Below are positions 1 to 8,957 of a stretch of DNA of 64,000 nt, one piece after another. A program made the translations under genes and the position numbers. The notes beneath the pieces are model-generated. The model had not been told where the DNA came from. It saw nothing but the letters and a program-made list of their open reading frames with translations, and did no database searches. The DNA is from Hyphomicrobiales bacterium (lineage in GTDB: Bacteria > Pseudomonadota > Alphaproteobacteria > Rhizobiales > Rhizobiaceae). Numbering within the stretch: position 1 is the stretch's first letter; every line of letters begins with the position of its first letter. Location of the stretch: NCBI GenBank assembly GCA_900472295.1, contig UCIA01000009.1, positions 104,498-168,497 on the forward strand. Direction: 5' to 3'.

Positions 1-1
1 G

Positions 2-1006
2 ATGGGCCTCTACGCCACCAACGGCCAGCTTGAGGACCTCGGTCCGTTCATGGCCAAGTGGGACGACGCCAAGACGCTGGGTGACCGCGCCAAGCAGTTC
101 GGCTCGACCGTCAACAACACCCAGTTCATGATCCCTTACGGCTACTATGTGAATGCGCTGTTCTGGAACAAGAAGCTGTTCAAGGAAGCCGGACTCGACG
201 GCCCGCCGGCGACGCTCGACGACTTCATTGCCGATTCAAAGAAGATCTCCGCCATTCCGGGCAAGTACGGCTATTGCCTGCGCGGCGGCCCGGGCGCCTT
301 CAACGGCATGCACATGTTCATGAACATCGCCGCTGGCAAAGGCGGTTACTTCAACGAGGACGGCACCTCGACCATCAACGAGGAAGGCTCGGTCAAGGGC
401 CTGCAGATGCTGGCCGACATGTACAAGGACGGGCTGGCGCCAAAGGATGCGGTGAGCTGGGGCTTTAACGAAACGGTCACCGGTTTCTATTCCGGCACCT
501 GCGCCATGCTCAACCAGGATCCGGATGCGCTGATCGGCATTGCCGACAAGATGAGCGCCGACGACTTTGCCGTGGCACCGCTGCCTGTGGGACCAAGCGG
601 CAAGTCCTACCCGACGCTGGGCTATGCCGGCTGGGCGATGTTTGCCAATTCGCAGCACAAGGACGATGCCTGGAAGCTGATGGCGACGCTGTTGTCGCCG
701 AAGGACAATCTGGAATGGGCCAAGGAAGTCGGTGTTGTGCCGATCCACAATGGCGCCGACCAGGACGCCCATTTCAAGACCGAGCAGTTCAAGGGCTGGT
801 TCACCGAGCTCAGCGACACCTCCAAATATGAAATGGTGACGCCGCCGACGCATCTCGAAAACCTCGGTAACTTCGTCGACCAGGTGGCGATCAAGAACTT
901 CCAGGAAGTGCTGCTCGGCCAGAAGTCGGCCAAGGACGTTGCCGATCAATGGGCTGCGTTCCTGACCAAGGAACAGCAGGACTGGTTGGCCAAGAACAAG
1001 AAGTAG
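2..1006 (+). CDS. ABC sugar-binding protein, family 1 (5' partial)
   Basis: C-terminal 334 residues of a periplasmic extracellular solute-binding protein of the MalE/UgpB type. The frame is open to the window edge, so the signal peptide and true start lie upstream. The visible part keeps typical family 1 features: aromatic-rich ligand-cleft segments (YGYYVNALFWNKKLF near residue 47, WAMFANSQHKDDAWKLM near 212) and a C-terminal lysine-rich tail. It is followed by two MalF/MalG-type permeases and a MalK/UgpC-type ATPase on the same strand, so it delivers a sugar or sugar derivative to that importer. The exact substrate cannot be read from the sequence. A block of hairpins separates it from the permease genes, a common arrangement that keeps binding-protein mRNA in excess. 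Confidence 0.9.
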   Translation: MGLYATNGQLEDLGPFMAKWDDAKTLGDRAKQFGSTVNNTQFMIPYGYYVNALFWNKKLFKEAGLDGPPATLDDFIADSKKISAIPGKYGYCLRGGPGAFNGMHMFMNIAAGKGGYFNEDGTSTINEEGSVKGLQMLADMYKDGLAPKDAVSWGFNETVTGFYSGTCAMLNQDPDALIGIADKMSADDFAVAPLPVGPSGKSYPTLGYAGWAMFANSQHKDDAWKLMATLLSPKDNLEWAKEVGVVPIHNGADQDAHFKTEQFKGWFTELSDTSKYEMVTPPTHLENLGNFVDQVAIKNFQEVLLGQKSAKDVADQWAAFLTKEQQDWLAKNKK

Positions 1007-1022
1007 GCGCTGCCTTCCTCTT

Positions 1023-1109
1023 CCTTCTCCCCGTCTATGGGGAGAAGGTGGCCCGCAAGGGCCGGATGAGGGGCAGCGCGAGCACCCCAAGGCTAGCGCT
1101 GCCCCTCAT
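1023..1109. repeat. Rhizobial-type intergenic hairpin repeat
   Basis: Three perfect stem-loops in tandem between the binding protein and permease genes: arms 1023-1032/1039-1048 (CCTTCTCCCC and its complement), 1050-1054/1059-1063 around a GCAA loop, and 1066-1079/1096-1109 (14-bp arms starting ATGAGGGGC). A further CCTCCG/CGGAGG pair follows near 1120-1155. The first hairpin resembles a second sequence at the right window end. Such compact GC-rich repeats are common between genes in Rhizobiales. Here it may act as an mRNA stabiliser or attenuator after the binding-protein gene. Confidence 0.7.
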
Positions 1110-1233
1110 CTGCCTGCCCGTCCTCCGCAGCAGCTGTGCTGCAGCTACGGAGGGTGGCCCGGCATCTGTTCTCCAATGAACGGCGACGACGCTTGTCGCC
1201 AATCCGCTCCTCCAGGAGACGATCCAGAAGCCA

Positions 1234-2157
1234 ATGACCTACGCCGTACCAGAAATACGATCCGCAGGCCGGCCGCGAAAGAAGCGGCTGACGCATGCCG
1301 CCATCGAGCCCTGGTTGTATCTCTCGCCGGCGATCGTGCTTCTGGTGATAGTGCTGCTGGTGCCGCTGATCATCGGCATCAGCTATTCGTTCCGGAAGTT
1401 CTCCGCCTTCAAATCCGAATATGTCGGCCTCGGCCAATATGAGGCGATGCTGACCGACCAGGTGCTGGGGCAGGCGTTGGTCAACACGTTGTGGTGGACG
1501 GTGGCTAGCCTGTTCTTCCAGTTTTTCCTTGGCCTCGGTCTCGCGCTGCTGCTCGACAAGCCGTTTGTCGGCCGCAAGTTCGTGCAGGCGGTGGTGTTCC
1601 TGCCATGGGCGGTGCCGTCCTTCCTGTCGGGCCTGACCTGGGCCTGGCTGTTCAATCCGATCATCGGCCCGCTGCCGCATTGGCTGTTTGCGCTTGGGCT
1701 GAAGGCCGAACCGACCAATGTGCTGTCCGATCCGGCGACCGCCATGTGGGGGCCGATCATTGCCAACATCTGGTTCGGCATTCCGTTCTTCGCCATCACG
1801 CTGCTGGCGGCGCTGAAATCGATCCCATCGGAGCTGCATGAGGCCGCGGCAATAGACGGCGCCTCGCCCTGGCAGCGCTTCACCAAAGTGACGCTGCCGT
1901 TCCTGGCGCCGACCATCGTCATCACCGTCATGCTGCGCACGATCTGGATCGCCACCTTCGCCGATCTGATCTTCGTCATGACCGAGGGCGGGCCGGCGGG
2001 CTCGACCAGCACCGTGCCAGTCTACATCTATGTCAGCGCCTTCAAGTCGCTGGACAAGGGCTATGCCTCGGCAGTCGCGGTGCTGCTGCTGGTGCTGCTC
2101 ATCGCTTATGCGATCGCGCTGATCGCCATCCGCCGCTTGCTTGTGAGGCACGTCTGA
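1234..2157 (+). CDS. ABC sugar permease, MalF type
   Basis: Inner-membrane permease of 307 residues with about six membrane segments, the first around residues 28-52. The EAA loop that docks on the ATPase reads EAAAIDGASPWQRF near residue 205, as in the carbohydrate uptake CUT1 family. The length fits short MalF-type permeases that lack the large periplasmic loop of E. coli MalF. Its stop codon shares one base with the ATG of the next permease gene, so the two are translationally coupled. It forms the heterodimeric channel with the product of 2157-3005 and is energised by the ATPase at 3009-4076. Confidence 0.92.
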   Translation: MTYAVPEIRSAGRPRKKRLTHAAIEPWLYLSPAIVLLVIVLLVPLIIGISYSFRKFSAFKSEYVGLGQYEAMLTDQVLGQALVNTLWWTVASLFFQFFLGLGLALLLDKPFVGRKFVQAVVFLPWAVPSFLSGLTWAWLFNPIIGPLPHWLFALGLKAEPTNVLSDPATAMWGPIIANIWFGIPFFAITLLAALKSIPSELHEAAAIDGASPWQRFTKVTLPFLAPTIVITVMLRTIWIATFADLIFVMTEGGPAGSTSTVPVYIYVSAFKSLDKGYASAVAVLLLVLLIAYAIALIAIRRLLVRHV

Positions 2158-3005
2158 TGATCGCCGGACGCTCCACCTCCTCACGCATTTTCAGCGGCAT
2201 CGGCCTCTACGCCGCGATTGCCGCCTATATGATTTTTGCTTTGTTCCCGATCTATTGGACGCTGAAGATCTCGGTGACGCCGGAACGGCTGCTTTACTCC
2301 GAAGGCATCACGCTGTGGCCATCACAGACGACGTTCCGCAACTTCATCACGGTGCTCGAAGCATCTGACTTTCCACGCTATTTCCTCAACAGCGTCATCG
2401 TCTCGGTGTCGACCGCAGCGCTGGTGACGGTCATCGCCACGCTCGCCGGCTATGCAATGTCGCGCTTCACTTTTCGCGGCAAGGCGACGCTGGCGATCAT
2501 GCTTTTGCTCACCCAGACCTTCCCGCTGGTGATGGTTATCCCGCCGATCTACCGCGTCATGGGCGAGCTTGGCCTGACCAACAGCCTGGTCGGCCTGATC
2601 ATCATCTACACCGCCTTCAACACCGCCTTCGCCACCTTCCTGATGCAGTCCTTCTTCGACGGCATTCCGAAGGATCTGGAGGAGGCGGCGATGATCGACG
2701 GCTGCACGCGCGCGCAGGCGATGCGCAAGGTGATCGTGCCGCTGACGCTGCCCGGCATGGGCGCCACGCTCGGCTTCGTCTTCACCGCCGCCTGGAGCGA
2801 ATTGCTGTTTGCGCTGATGCTGATCTCCAGCGACGACCAGAAGACCTTTGCCGTAGGCCTGCTCACCTATATCGGCAAGTTCGCCGTCGACTGGGGGCAG
2901 ATGATGGCGGCGTCGATCCTGGCGCTGATCCCGGTCTGCATCTTCTTCGCCTTCCTGCAACGCTATCTCGTCACCGGCCTCACCGCCGGCGCGGTCAAAG
3001 GATAA
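2157..3005 (+). CDS. ABC sugar permease, MalG type
   Basis: Second permease of the CUT1 importer, 282 residues, about six membrane segments. The EAA motif (EEAAMIDGCTRAQAM, about residue 176) and the C-terminal TAGAVKG ending match the MalG/UgpE type, in which the C-terminal tail reaches toward the ATPase. The start overlaps the upstream stop by one base. It pairs with the MalF-type permease. The substrate is probably a sugar or sugar alcohol, given the MalK-type ATPase and the neighbouring glycosidase operon, but this is inference. Confidence 0.92.
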   Translation: MIAGRSTSSRIFSGIGLYAAIAAYMIFALFPIYWTLKISVTPERLLYSEGITLWPSQTTFRNFITVLEASDFPRYFLNSVIVSVSTAALVTVIATLAGYAMSRFTFRGKATLAIMLLLTQTFPLVMVIPPIYRVMGELGLTNSLVGLIIIYTAFNTAFATFLMQSFFDGIPKDLEEAAMIDGCTRAQAMRKVIVPLTLPGMGATLGFVFTAAWSELLFALMLISSDDQKTFAVGLLTYIGKFAVDWGQMMAASILALIPVCIFFAFLQRYLVTGLTAGAVKG

Positions 3006-3008
3006 TCG

Positions 3009-4076
3009 ATGGCTTCCGTCACGCTGCAAAACGTCGAGAAGGATTACGGGTCGCTGCGCATCCTGCACGGCGTCGACCTCGAGATCGCCGATGGCGAGTT
3101 CGTCGTGCTGGTCGGCCCGTCCGGCTGCGGCAAGTCGACCTTGCTCCGCATGATCGCCGGGCTGGAAGAGGTGTCCGGCGGCGAGATCCGCATCGGCGAG
3201 CGGCTGGTCAACGATGTCGCGCCGAAGGACCGCGACATCGCCATGGTGTTCCAGTCCTACGCGCTCTATCCGCATATGGATGTGTCGTCGAATATGGGCT
3301 TCAGCCTGCTCTTGAAGAAGGCGGAGAAGACGACGATCGACGGCAGGGTAGGGGCAGCAGCCAAGCGGCTCGGCCTTGACAGTTTTCTCGGACGCCTGCC
3401 GCGCCAGCTCTCCGGCGGCCAGCGCCAGCGCGTCGCCATGGGGCGCGCTATTGTGCGCGATCCCAAAGTGTTTCTGTTCGACGAACCGCTCAGCAATCTC
3501 GACGCCAAACTGCGCGTCCATATGCGCGCCGAGATCAAGGCGCTGCACCAGCAGCTGAAGACCACTTCGGTCTATGTCACGCATGACCAGATCGAAGCCA
3601 TGACCATGGCCGACCGCATCGTCGTCATGCATGACGGCTACGTGCAGCAGGTCGGCCATCCGCTCGAACTATACGACCGGCCGGTCAACACCTTCGTCGC
3701 CGGTTTCATCGGCTCGCCCGGCATGAATTTTCTGCCGGCGACGGTCGCCAAGGGCGGCAAGGTGGATGCAGTGCTGGCCGACGGCCAGAAGCTGCGGTTG
3801 CCGGATGGGTTGCCCCTGACGGACGGCGACGCACTGACCGTTGGACTGCGGCCGGAGCACATCCAGCTCGCCGACGATGGTCCGCTCAAGGCAGAGGTCG
3901 AGGTGGTCGAGCCGCTCGGCCTGTCGACGCAGTTCTATGTCCGGTTCGCGGAGCAGCAGGTCTGCGTCTTCGTCATGGGGCGCAGCACTGTCCGGCCGGG
4001 CGACACGGTGCGGCTGTCGGCCGATCCCGCGGCGCTGCATCTGTTCGATCCCGTCAGCGGCAACCGCATCGGCTGA
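3009..4076 (+). CDS. ABC sugar importer ATPase, MalK/UgpC type
   Basis: ATPase of 355 residues driving the upstream importer. The nucleotide-binding domain has Walker A GPSGCGKST (about residues 37-45), signature LSGGQRQRV (about 134), Walker B VFLFDEP and the H-loop VTHD. The C-terminal third (about residues 235-355) is the TOBE/OB regulatory domain found in MalK, UgpC and MsmK. ATPases of this type are often shared between several sugar importers. The gene ends 15 bases before a convergent AraC-type gene, so it closes the operon. Confidence 0.93.
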   Translation: MASVTLQNVEKDYGSLRILHGVDLEIADGEFVVLVGPSGCGKSTLLRMIAGLEEVSGGEIRIGERLVNDVAPKDRDIAMVFQSYALYPHMDVSSNMGFSLLLKKAEKTTIDGRVGAAAKRLGLDSFLGRLPRQLSGGQRQRVAMGRAIVRDPKVFLFDEPLSNLDAKLRVHMRAEIKALHQQLKTTSVYVTHDQIEAMTMADRIVVMHDGYVQQVGHPLELYDRPVNTFVAGFIGSPGMNFLPATVAKGGKVDAVLADGQKLRLPDGLPLTDGDALTVGLRPEHIQLADDGPLKAEVEVVEPLGLSTQFYVRFAEQQVCVFVMGRSTVRPGDTVRLSADPAALHLFDPVSGNRIG

Positions 4077-4091
4077 GGGTGGCCGTCAGTC

Positions 4092-4967
4092 TTAGCGGTG
4101 GTTGCCCAGGCTGGCATACATACCCGTGGTGCGGAACTGCGTCGGGTTGATGCCGTAAAGCCGGCGGAAGACTTTTGAGAAATAGTTGGCGTCCTCGAAG
4201 CCGCACAGAATGGCGACTTCCTTGACCGGCAGGAAGTCGGCCTTGGTTAGAAGCTTCGCTGCCCGCTGCAGCCGCTGCTGCAGCACGAATTCGGCCGGCG
4301 GGATGCCTTCGCTCTCGGCAAAACAGCGCGAGAAATGCGCGCGGCTGAGGCCGCTGATCTGCACGAGCTCGGCCACCGGCAGGGGCTTGTCGAGATTGGC
4401 ATTGATGTGGTCGATCACCGGCTGCATGGCGCTCTGCTTCTCGGTGAAGGCGTGCGAGCCGAAGACGTCGTCGTAGAGCGCCATCGCCGCCTCATAGGCG
4501 ATTGCCGAAGCAGCGCCGGGCGAAGCGGCGCCGTTGATGAGGCGCAGGCTGCAATCAGCGAGATGATCGATCGTCTCCGGCTGCAGCCGGAACACCGGAC
4601 CGGAGACGCTGAGAATGGATTTGTGGATGCGCAGCGCCTCCTCGCCATTCATCGAGATCCAGAAATATTCCCAGCGGTCGCCCTTCTCCAGCCAGTAGCG
4701 ATGGTTGTGCGGCACCAGCACCAGCAGCGTGTCGTTGGCCTGCAGGCGGTAGTTGCGGTTTTCGTAGCGCAGCTGGCCCGTACCGCTGATCGTATGCTGC
4801 AGCACCGTGAACGGTGTCTGGCCGCGCTTGCGCCCATCCCAGTCGTAGGTCACGCCTTCGCGCACCTCATAGCCGGTGCTGGTCGGCATGGCATGCAGGC
4901 GCTGGCGGCCGCGCGGCAGCGAGATGGGGCGCATCAACTGTCCGTTGGCGATCAGATCACGCAGCAC
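4092..4967 (-). CDS. AraC-type regulator, AgpT-like
   Basis: Transcriptional regulator, 291 residues from a GTG start. An N-terminal cupin-like ligand domain (about residues 1-170) precedes a double helix-turn-helix AraC domain with the hallmarks LVQISGLSRAHFSRCF and CGFEDANYFSKVFRR near the C-terminus. The GTG at 4967 was chosen because GAGGG lies seven bases upstream. An ATG eleven codons later (4934) is the alternative. It is transcribed away from the glycosidase-transporter operon starting at 5182 and probably activates it in response to an alpha-galactoside-like sugar, as AgpT does in Sinorhizobium. The latter is inference from gene order. Confidence 0.85.
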   Translation of the reverse strand: MLRDLIANGQLMRPISLPRGRQRLHAMPTSTGYEVREGVTYDWDGRKRGQTPFTVLQHTISGTGQLRYENRNYRLQANDTLLVLVPHNHRYWLEKGDRWEYFWISMNGEEALRIHKSILSVSGPVFRLQPETIDHLADCSLRLINGAASPGAASAIAYEAAMALYDDVFGSHAFTEKQSAMQPVIDHINANLDKPLPVAELVQISGLSRAHFSRCFAESEGIPPAEFVLQQRLQRAAKLLTKADFLPVKEVAILCGFEDANYFSKVFRRLYGINPTQFRTTGMYASLGNHR

Positions 4968-5080
4968 AAAATTACCCTCGAAAGCATAATCGTTCTCTGG
5001 CCGCGCCCTGGAATAACGGCATAATCCAAATCCTGAGAACGCGAAAGACCCGCGGTCGAGGAGCGGGCGGGGAGGAGAAA

Positions 5081-5098
5081 GAGCCGGAATTCCGGCTC
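5081..5098. promoter_or_regulatory. 18-bp perfect palindrome in divergent promoter region
   Basis: The sequence GAGCCGGAATTCCGGCTC is a perfect 18-bp palindrome in the 214-bp space between the AraC-type gene and the first GH4 gene, 83 bases before the GH4 ATG. It could be an operator or a hairpin in the leader mRNA. AraC proteins more often bind direct repeats, so a second regulator is possible. Confidence 0.4.
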
Positions 5099-5181
5099 GA
5101 ATGGCATGCGTGCCTTGGCGCGCCGCCATATGCTCCTCCTTTGCTCCTTGCCAGGCATTCGATTGGATCGAGGTGACGGTG

Positions 5182-6648
5182 ATGAGTTTCAAAATCGCTA
5201 TTATCGGTGCCGGCAGCGTCGGCTTCACCAAGAAGCTGTTCACCGACATTTTGTGCGTTCCGGAATTCGCCGACATCGAATTCGCGCTGACCGATCTCAG
5301 CGAGCACAATCTCGGGATGATCAAGGCGATCCTCGACCGCATCGTCGAGGCCAACAAACTGCCGACAAAAGTCACCGCGACCACCGACCGCCGCAAGGCG
5401 CTGGAAGGCGCGCGGTACGTCATCAGCTGCGTACGTGTCGGCGGGCTCGAAGCCTATGCCGACGATATCCGCATTCCCTTGAAATATGGCATCGACCAGT
5501 GCGTCGGCGACACGATCTGCGCTGGCGGCATCCTCTATGGCCAGCGCAACATTCCGGTCATTCTCGACTTCTGCAAAGACATCCGCGAACTCGCCGAGCC
5601 CGGCGCCAAATTCCTGAACTATGCCAACCCGATGGCGATGAACACCTGGGCGGCGATCGAATATGGCAAGGTCGACACGGTCGGCCTCTGCCACGGCGTC
5701 CAGCATGGCGCCGAACAGATCGCCGAGGTGCTCGGCGCCAAATCGCATGGCGAACTCGACTATGTCTGCTCCGGCATCAACCACCAGACCTGGTTCATCG
5801 ACCTGCGGCTCAACGGCCGCAGAATAGGCAAGGACGAGCTGGTCGCCGCCTTCGAGGCGCACCCGGTCTTTTCGCAACAGGAGAAGCTGCGGATCGATGT
5901 CCTGAAACGCTTCGGCGTCTATTCCACAGAAAGCAACGGGCATCTCTCGGAATATCTGCCCTGGTATCGCAAGCGGCCGGACGAAATCACCCGCTGGATC
6001 GACATGTCCGACTGGATCCATGGCGAGACCGGCGGCTATCTCCGCTACTCCACCGAAACGCGCAACTGGTTCGAGACGGAGTATCCGCAGTTTCTCGAGG
6101 CAGCGTCGAAGCCGCTCGATCCGGCCAAGCGCTCCAACGAGCATGCCAGCCACATTCTCGAAGCGCTGGAGACCAACCGCGTCTATCGCGGTCACTTCAA
6201 CGTCAAGAACACCGGCATCATCACCAACCTGCCGCAGGACGCCATCATCGAGTCGCCCGGCTTCGTCGATCGCTTCGGCATCAACATGGCCTCCGGCATC
6301 ACGCTGCCGGAAGCGTGCGCGGCCACCTGCATGGCCTCGATCAACGTCCAGCGCATGTCGGTGCACGCCGCTATCACGGGCGACATCGACCTGTTGAAGC
6401 TCGCCGTGCTGCACGATCCGCTGGTGGGTGCCGTGTCGACGCCGGAAGAGGTCTGGCAGATGGTCGACGAGATGGTCGTCGCCCAGGCGCGCTGGCTGCC
6501 GCAATATGCCGATGCCGTTCCGGAGGCGAAGGAGCGGCTTTCCAAGTCGAAGGTGAAGACCCGCGACTGGGCGGGAGCGGCGCGGCGCAACGTGCGCTCG
6601 ATCGAGGAATTGCGCGCCGAAAAGACGGCGCTGAAACAGGCCGGCTGA
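5182..6648 (+). CDS. GH4 alpha-glycosidase (alpha-galactosidase/galacturonidase type)
   Basis: Cytoplasmic family 4 glycoside hydrolase, 488 residues. These enzymes use NAD+ and Mn2+ in an oxidation-elimination mechanism. The N-terminal Rossmann motif is GAGSVGFTK (about residues 9-17). Metal and substrate residues appear in NYANPMAMNTW, GLCHGVQ and SGINHQTW. The ATG at 5182 is preceded by GAGGTGACG. It opens the operon with the AgpA-like importer and is separated by 98 bases from the binding-protein gene. A second GH4 gene ends the same operon, so two different glycosidic linkages or sugars may be handled. Alpha-galactoside or galacturonide specificity is inferred from context only. Confidence 0.85.
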   Translation: MSFKIAIIGAGSVGFTKKLFTDILCVPEFADIEFALTDLSEHNLGMIKAILDRIVEANKLPTKVTATTDRRKALEGARYVISCVRVGGLEAYADDIRIPLKYGIDQCVGDTICAGGILYGQRNIPVILDFCKDIRELAEPGAKFLNYANPMAMNTWAAIEYGKVDTVGLCHGVQHGAEQIAEVLGAKSHGELDYVCSGINHQTWFIDLRLNGRRIGKDELVAAFEAHPVFSQQEKLRIDVLKRFGVYSTESNGHLSEYLPWYRKRPDEITRWIDMSDWIHGETGGYLRYSTETRNWFETEYPQFLEAASKPLDPAKRSNEHASHILEALETNRVYRGHFNVKNTGIITNLPQDAIIESPGFVDRFGINMASGITLPEACAATCMASINVQRMSVHAAITGDIDLLKLAVLHDPLVGAVSTPEEVWQMVDEMVVAQARWLPQYADAVPEAKERLSKSKVKTRDWAGAARRNVRSIEELRAEKTALKQAG

Positions 6649-6746
6649 GACTGTTTTCAGGCGGACCGCGGGAGGCCGGTTCGCCTATCAGCCGTCGTGA
6701 AGAGATGCGGGCAAGCAGAAGACGTCGAAACATCTGGGAGGACACG

Positions 6747-8858
6747 ATGAGGAACTTTCGTGGAATTGGCATTCTCGCCGGGCGAAGAATTGGCATTCTC
6801 GCCGGCCTTGCGCTGAGCGCATCGGCATTGGCGCTCAGCAGCGCATACGCATCCGAGCCGACCACGCCGCCGGCGCCGGCGCAGTTTCCCGCCGAGGGCA
6901 AGATCAAATACGTCGCCCGCGATTCCATCCTGGAGTTCAAGGCGCTGCCCGAATATCACGAGCCCGACTGGGTCACCGAGAAATACGTCAAGACCGGCAA
7001 GCTGCCGCCGGTCAAGGACCGCCTGCCGAAGGAGCCGCTGGTGTTCAAGACCGGCAACATGCCGGACGGTATCGGCGTCTATGGCGACACCATGCGCCAC
7101 GTCATTGGCGGCCGGCCGGAAGGCTGGAACTATGGCGCCGGCCAGACCCAAGGCTGGGGCGGCATCGACATCGGCCTTTCCGAATGCCTGACGCGCACCG
7201 CGCCATTATTCCAGGTCGAGGCCAAGGACACCGAGCCGCTGCCGAACCTCGCCAGGAGCTGGGAGTGGTCGAAGGACGGCCACAAGCTGACCATGCATCT
7301 GGTCGAAGGCGCCAAATGGTCTGATGGCGTCGCCTTCAATGCCGACGACGTCATGTTCTATTGGGACGACGAGGTCGTCGATCCCAATGTCTCGCCGTTG
7401 AACGGCGCCACAGCGGAAACCTTCGGCGTCGGCACGACGTTGAAGAAGATCGACGACTACACCGTCGAGTGGACGTTCAAGGACGCTTTCCCGAAGCAGT
7501 ATCTCTATGCCATGGCCTACGGCACCTTCTGCCCAGGCCCGGCGCATATTCTCAAGCCGCAGCATCCGAAATACTCGAAGAACACCTACGAGCAGTTCAA
7601 GAACGCCTTCCCGCCGGAATATATGAACATACCGGTTATGGGCGCCTGGGTGCCGGTGGAGTACAGGCCCGACGACATCATCGTCATGCGTCGCAATCCC
7701 TACTACTGGAAGGTCGACGAGAAGGGCAATCAGCTGCCTTACCTCAACGAACTGCACTACAAGCTGTCGACCTGGGCAGATCGCGACGTCCAGGCTGTGG
7801 CGGGCGCCGCCGACTTCTCCAACCTCGAGCAGCCGGAGAATTTCGTCGCTTCGCTGAAGCGGGCGGCGGACAAGGACGCGCCGGCCCGGCTGGCCTTCGG
7901 CCCGCGCCTGATCGGCTACAATCTGCGCATGAATTTCTCGGCCAATGGCTGGGGGAATCCCGACGAACGCGGCCAGGCAATCCGCGAGCTCAACCGCAAT
8001 GAGGACTTCCGCAAGGGCATCACCATGGCGCTCGACCGCAAGGCGCTCGGCGACTCGCTGGTCAAGGGTCCGTTCACCGCCATCTATGCCGGCGGCCTGT
8101 CGTCAGGCACCAGCTTCTACGACCGCGCTTCGACCGTCTATTACCCCTTCGATCTCGAAGGCGCCAAGGCGGAGCTCGCCAAGGCCGGCCTCAAGGATAC
8201 GGACGGCGACGGTATCGTGAACTTTCCAGCCGGCACCGCCGGCGGCAAGGATGTCGAGATCGTGATGCTGGTCAACAACGATTACACCACCGACAAGAGC
8301 CTGGCGGAAGGCGTCGTCGGCCAGATGGAAAAGCTCGGCATTCGCGTCGTGCTCAACGGCCTCAACGGCACCCAGCGCGATGCAACGCAATATTCCGGCC
8401 GCTTCGACTGGCTGATCCGGCGCAACGAGCAGGAGCTGACCTCCGTCGTGCAGAATACTGTGCAGCTCGCCCCCGTCGGCCCGAAGACCAGTTGGGATCA
8501 CCGCGCGCCGGAAAGCGGCCAGGTCGACCTGATGCCTTTCGAAAAGGATCTCGTCGACATCGTCAACAAGTTCGTCTCCTCGTCAGACAATGATGAGCGC
8601 GCCAACCTGATGAAGACGTTCCAGAAGATCTCGACGGAGCATGTCTACAATATCGGGCTGACCGAATATCCCGGCGCCTTGATCGTCAACAAGCGCTTTT
8701 CCAACATCCCGCAGGGAACGCCGATCTTCATGTTCAACTGGGCCGAGGATTCGATCATCCGCGAGCGGGTCTTCGTCGCCGCCGACAAGCAGCAGAAATA
8801 CGAACTCTTTCCCGAGCAGCTTCCCGGCAAGCCCGGCGACAAGGGTACGTCGAACTGA
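6747..8858 (+). CDS. AgpA-like ABC substrate-binding protein (family 5)
   Basis: Large periplasmic binding protein of 703 residues, oligopeptide-binding (SBP family 5) fold. A signal peptide ends near the AYASEP segment (about residue 35). It has the long N-terminal extension of rhizobial sugar-binding members of this family, and a family 5 core (SWEWSKDGHKLTMHLVEGAKWSDG near residue 172). AgpA of Sinorhizobium is of this type and binds melibiose and raffinose; flanking GH4 genes and an AraC regulator support a similar role. GGGAGG lies ten bases before the ATG at 6747. The signal peptide carries an exact eight-codon tandem duplication. A strong hairpin follows the stop codon. Confidence 0.88.
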   Translation: MRNFRGIGILAGRRIGILAGLALSASALALSSAYASEPTTPPAPAQFPAEGKIKYVARDSILEFKALPEYHEPDWVTEKYVKTGKLPPVKDRLPKEPLVFKTGNMPDGIGVYGDTMRHVIGGRPEGWNYGAGQTQGWGGIDIGLSECLTRTAPLFQVEAKDTEPLPNLARSWEWSKDGHKLTMHLVEGAKWSDGVAFNADDVMFYWDDEVVDPNVSPLNGATAETFGVGTTLKKIDDYTVEWTFKDAFPKQYLYAMAYGTFCPGPAHILKPQHPKYSKNTYEQFKNAFPPEYMNIPVMGAWVPVEYRPDDIIVMRRNPYYWKVDEKGNQLPYLNELHYKLSTWADRDVQAVAGAADFSNLEQPENFVASLKRAADKDAPARLAFGPRLIGYNLRMNFSANGWGNPDERGQAIRELNRNEDFRKGITMALDRKALGDSLVKGPFTAIYAGGLSSGTSFYDRASTVYYPFDLEGAKAELAKAGLKDTDGDGIVNFPAGTAGGKDVEIVMLVNNDYTTDKSLAEGVVGQMEKLGIRVVLNGLNGTQRDATQYSGRFDWLIRRNEQELTSVVQNTVQLAPVGPKTSWDHRAPESGQVDLMPFEKDLVDIVNKFVSSSDNDERANLMKTFQKISTEHVYNIGLTEYPGALIVNKRFSNIPQGTPIFMFNWAEDSIIRERVFVAADKQQKYELFPEQLPGKPGDKGTSN

Positions 8859-8878
8859 GTTACCTCCCCTGGCTGACG

Positions 8879-8905
8879 CCCGGCCGCGCTGCACGCGCGG
8901 CCGGG
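8879..8905 (+). terminator. Intra-operon hairpin after binding-protein gene
   Basis: Perfect 11-bp inverted repeat (arms 8879-8889 CCCGGCCGCGC and 8895-8905) with a five-base loop and no T-run, 20 bases after the binding-protein stop. It is best read as an attenuator or RNA-stabilising hairpin that lets the binding protein be made in excess of the permeases downstream. Confidence 0.6.
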
Positions 8906-8957
8906 ACGGAGTAAGGTCAGCTGCAACAGATTAGATCCAAGGAGGAGAAACGGTCCG

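Noticed and set aside
4968..5423. Longer N-terminus for the AraC-type regulator
   Set aside because: The upstream extension overlaps the start of the divergent GH4 gene, has no ribosome-binding site and no family similarity, whereas GTG at 4967 has GAGGG at proper spacing.
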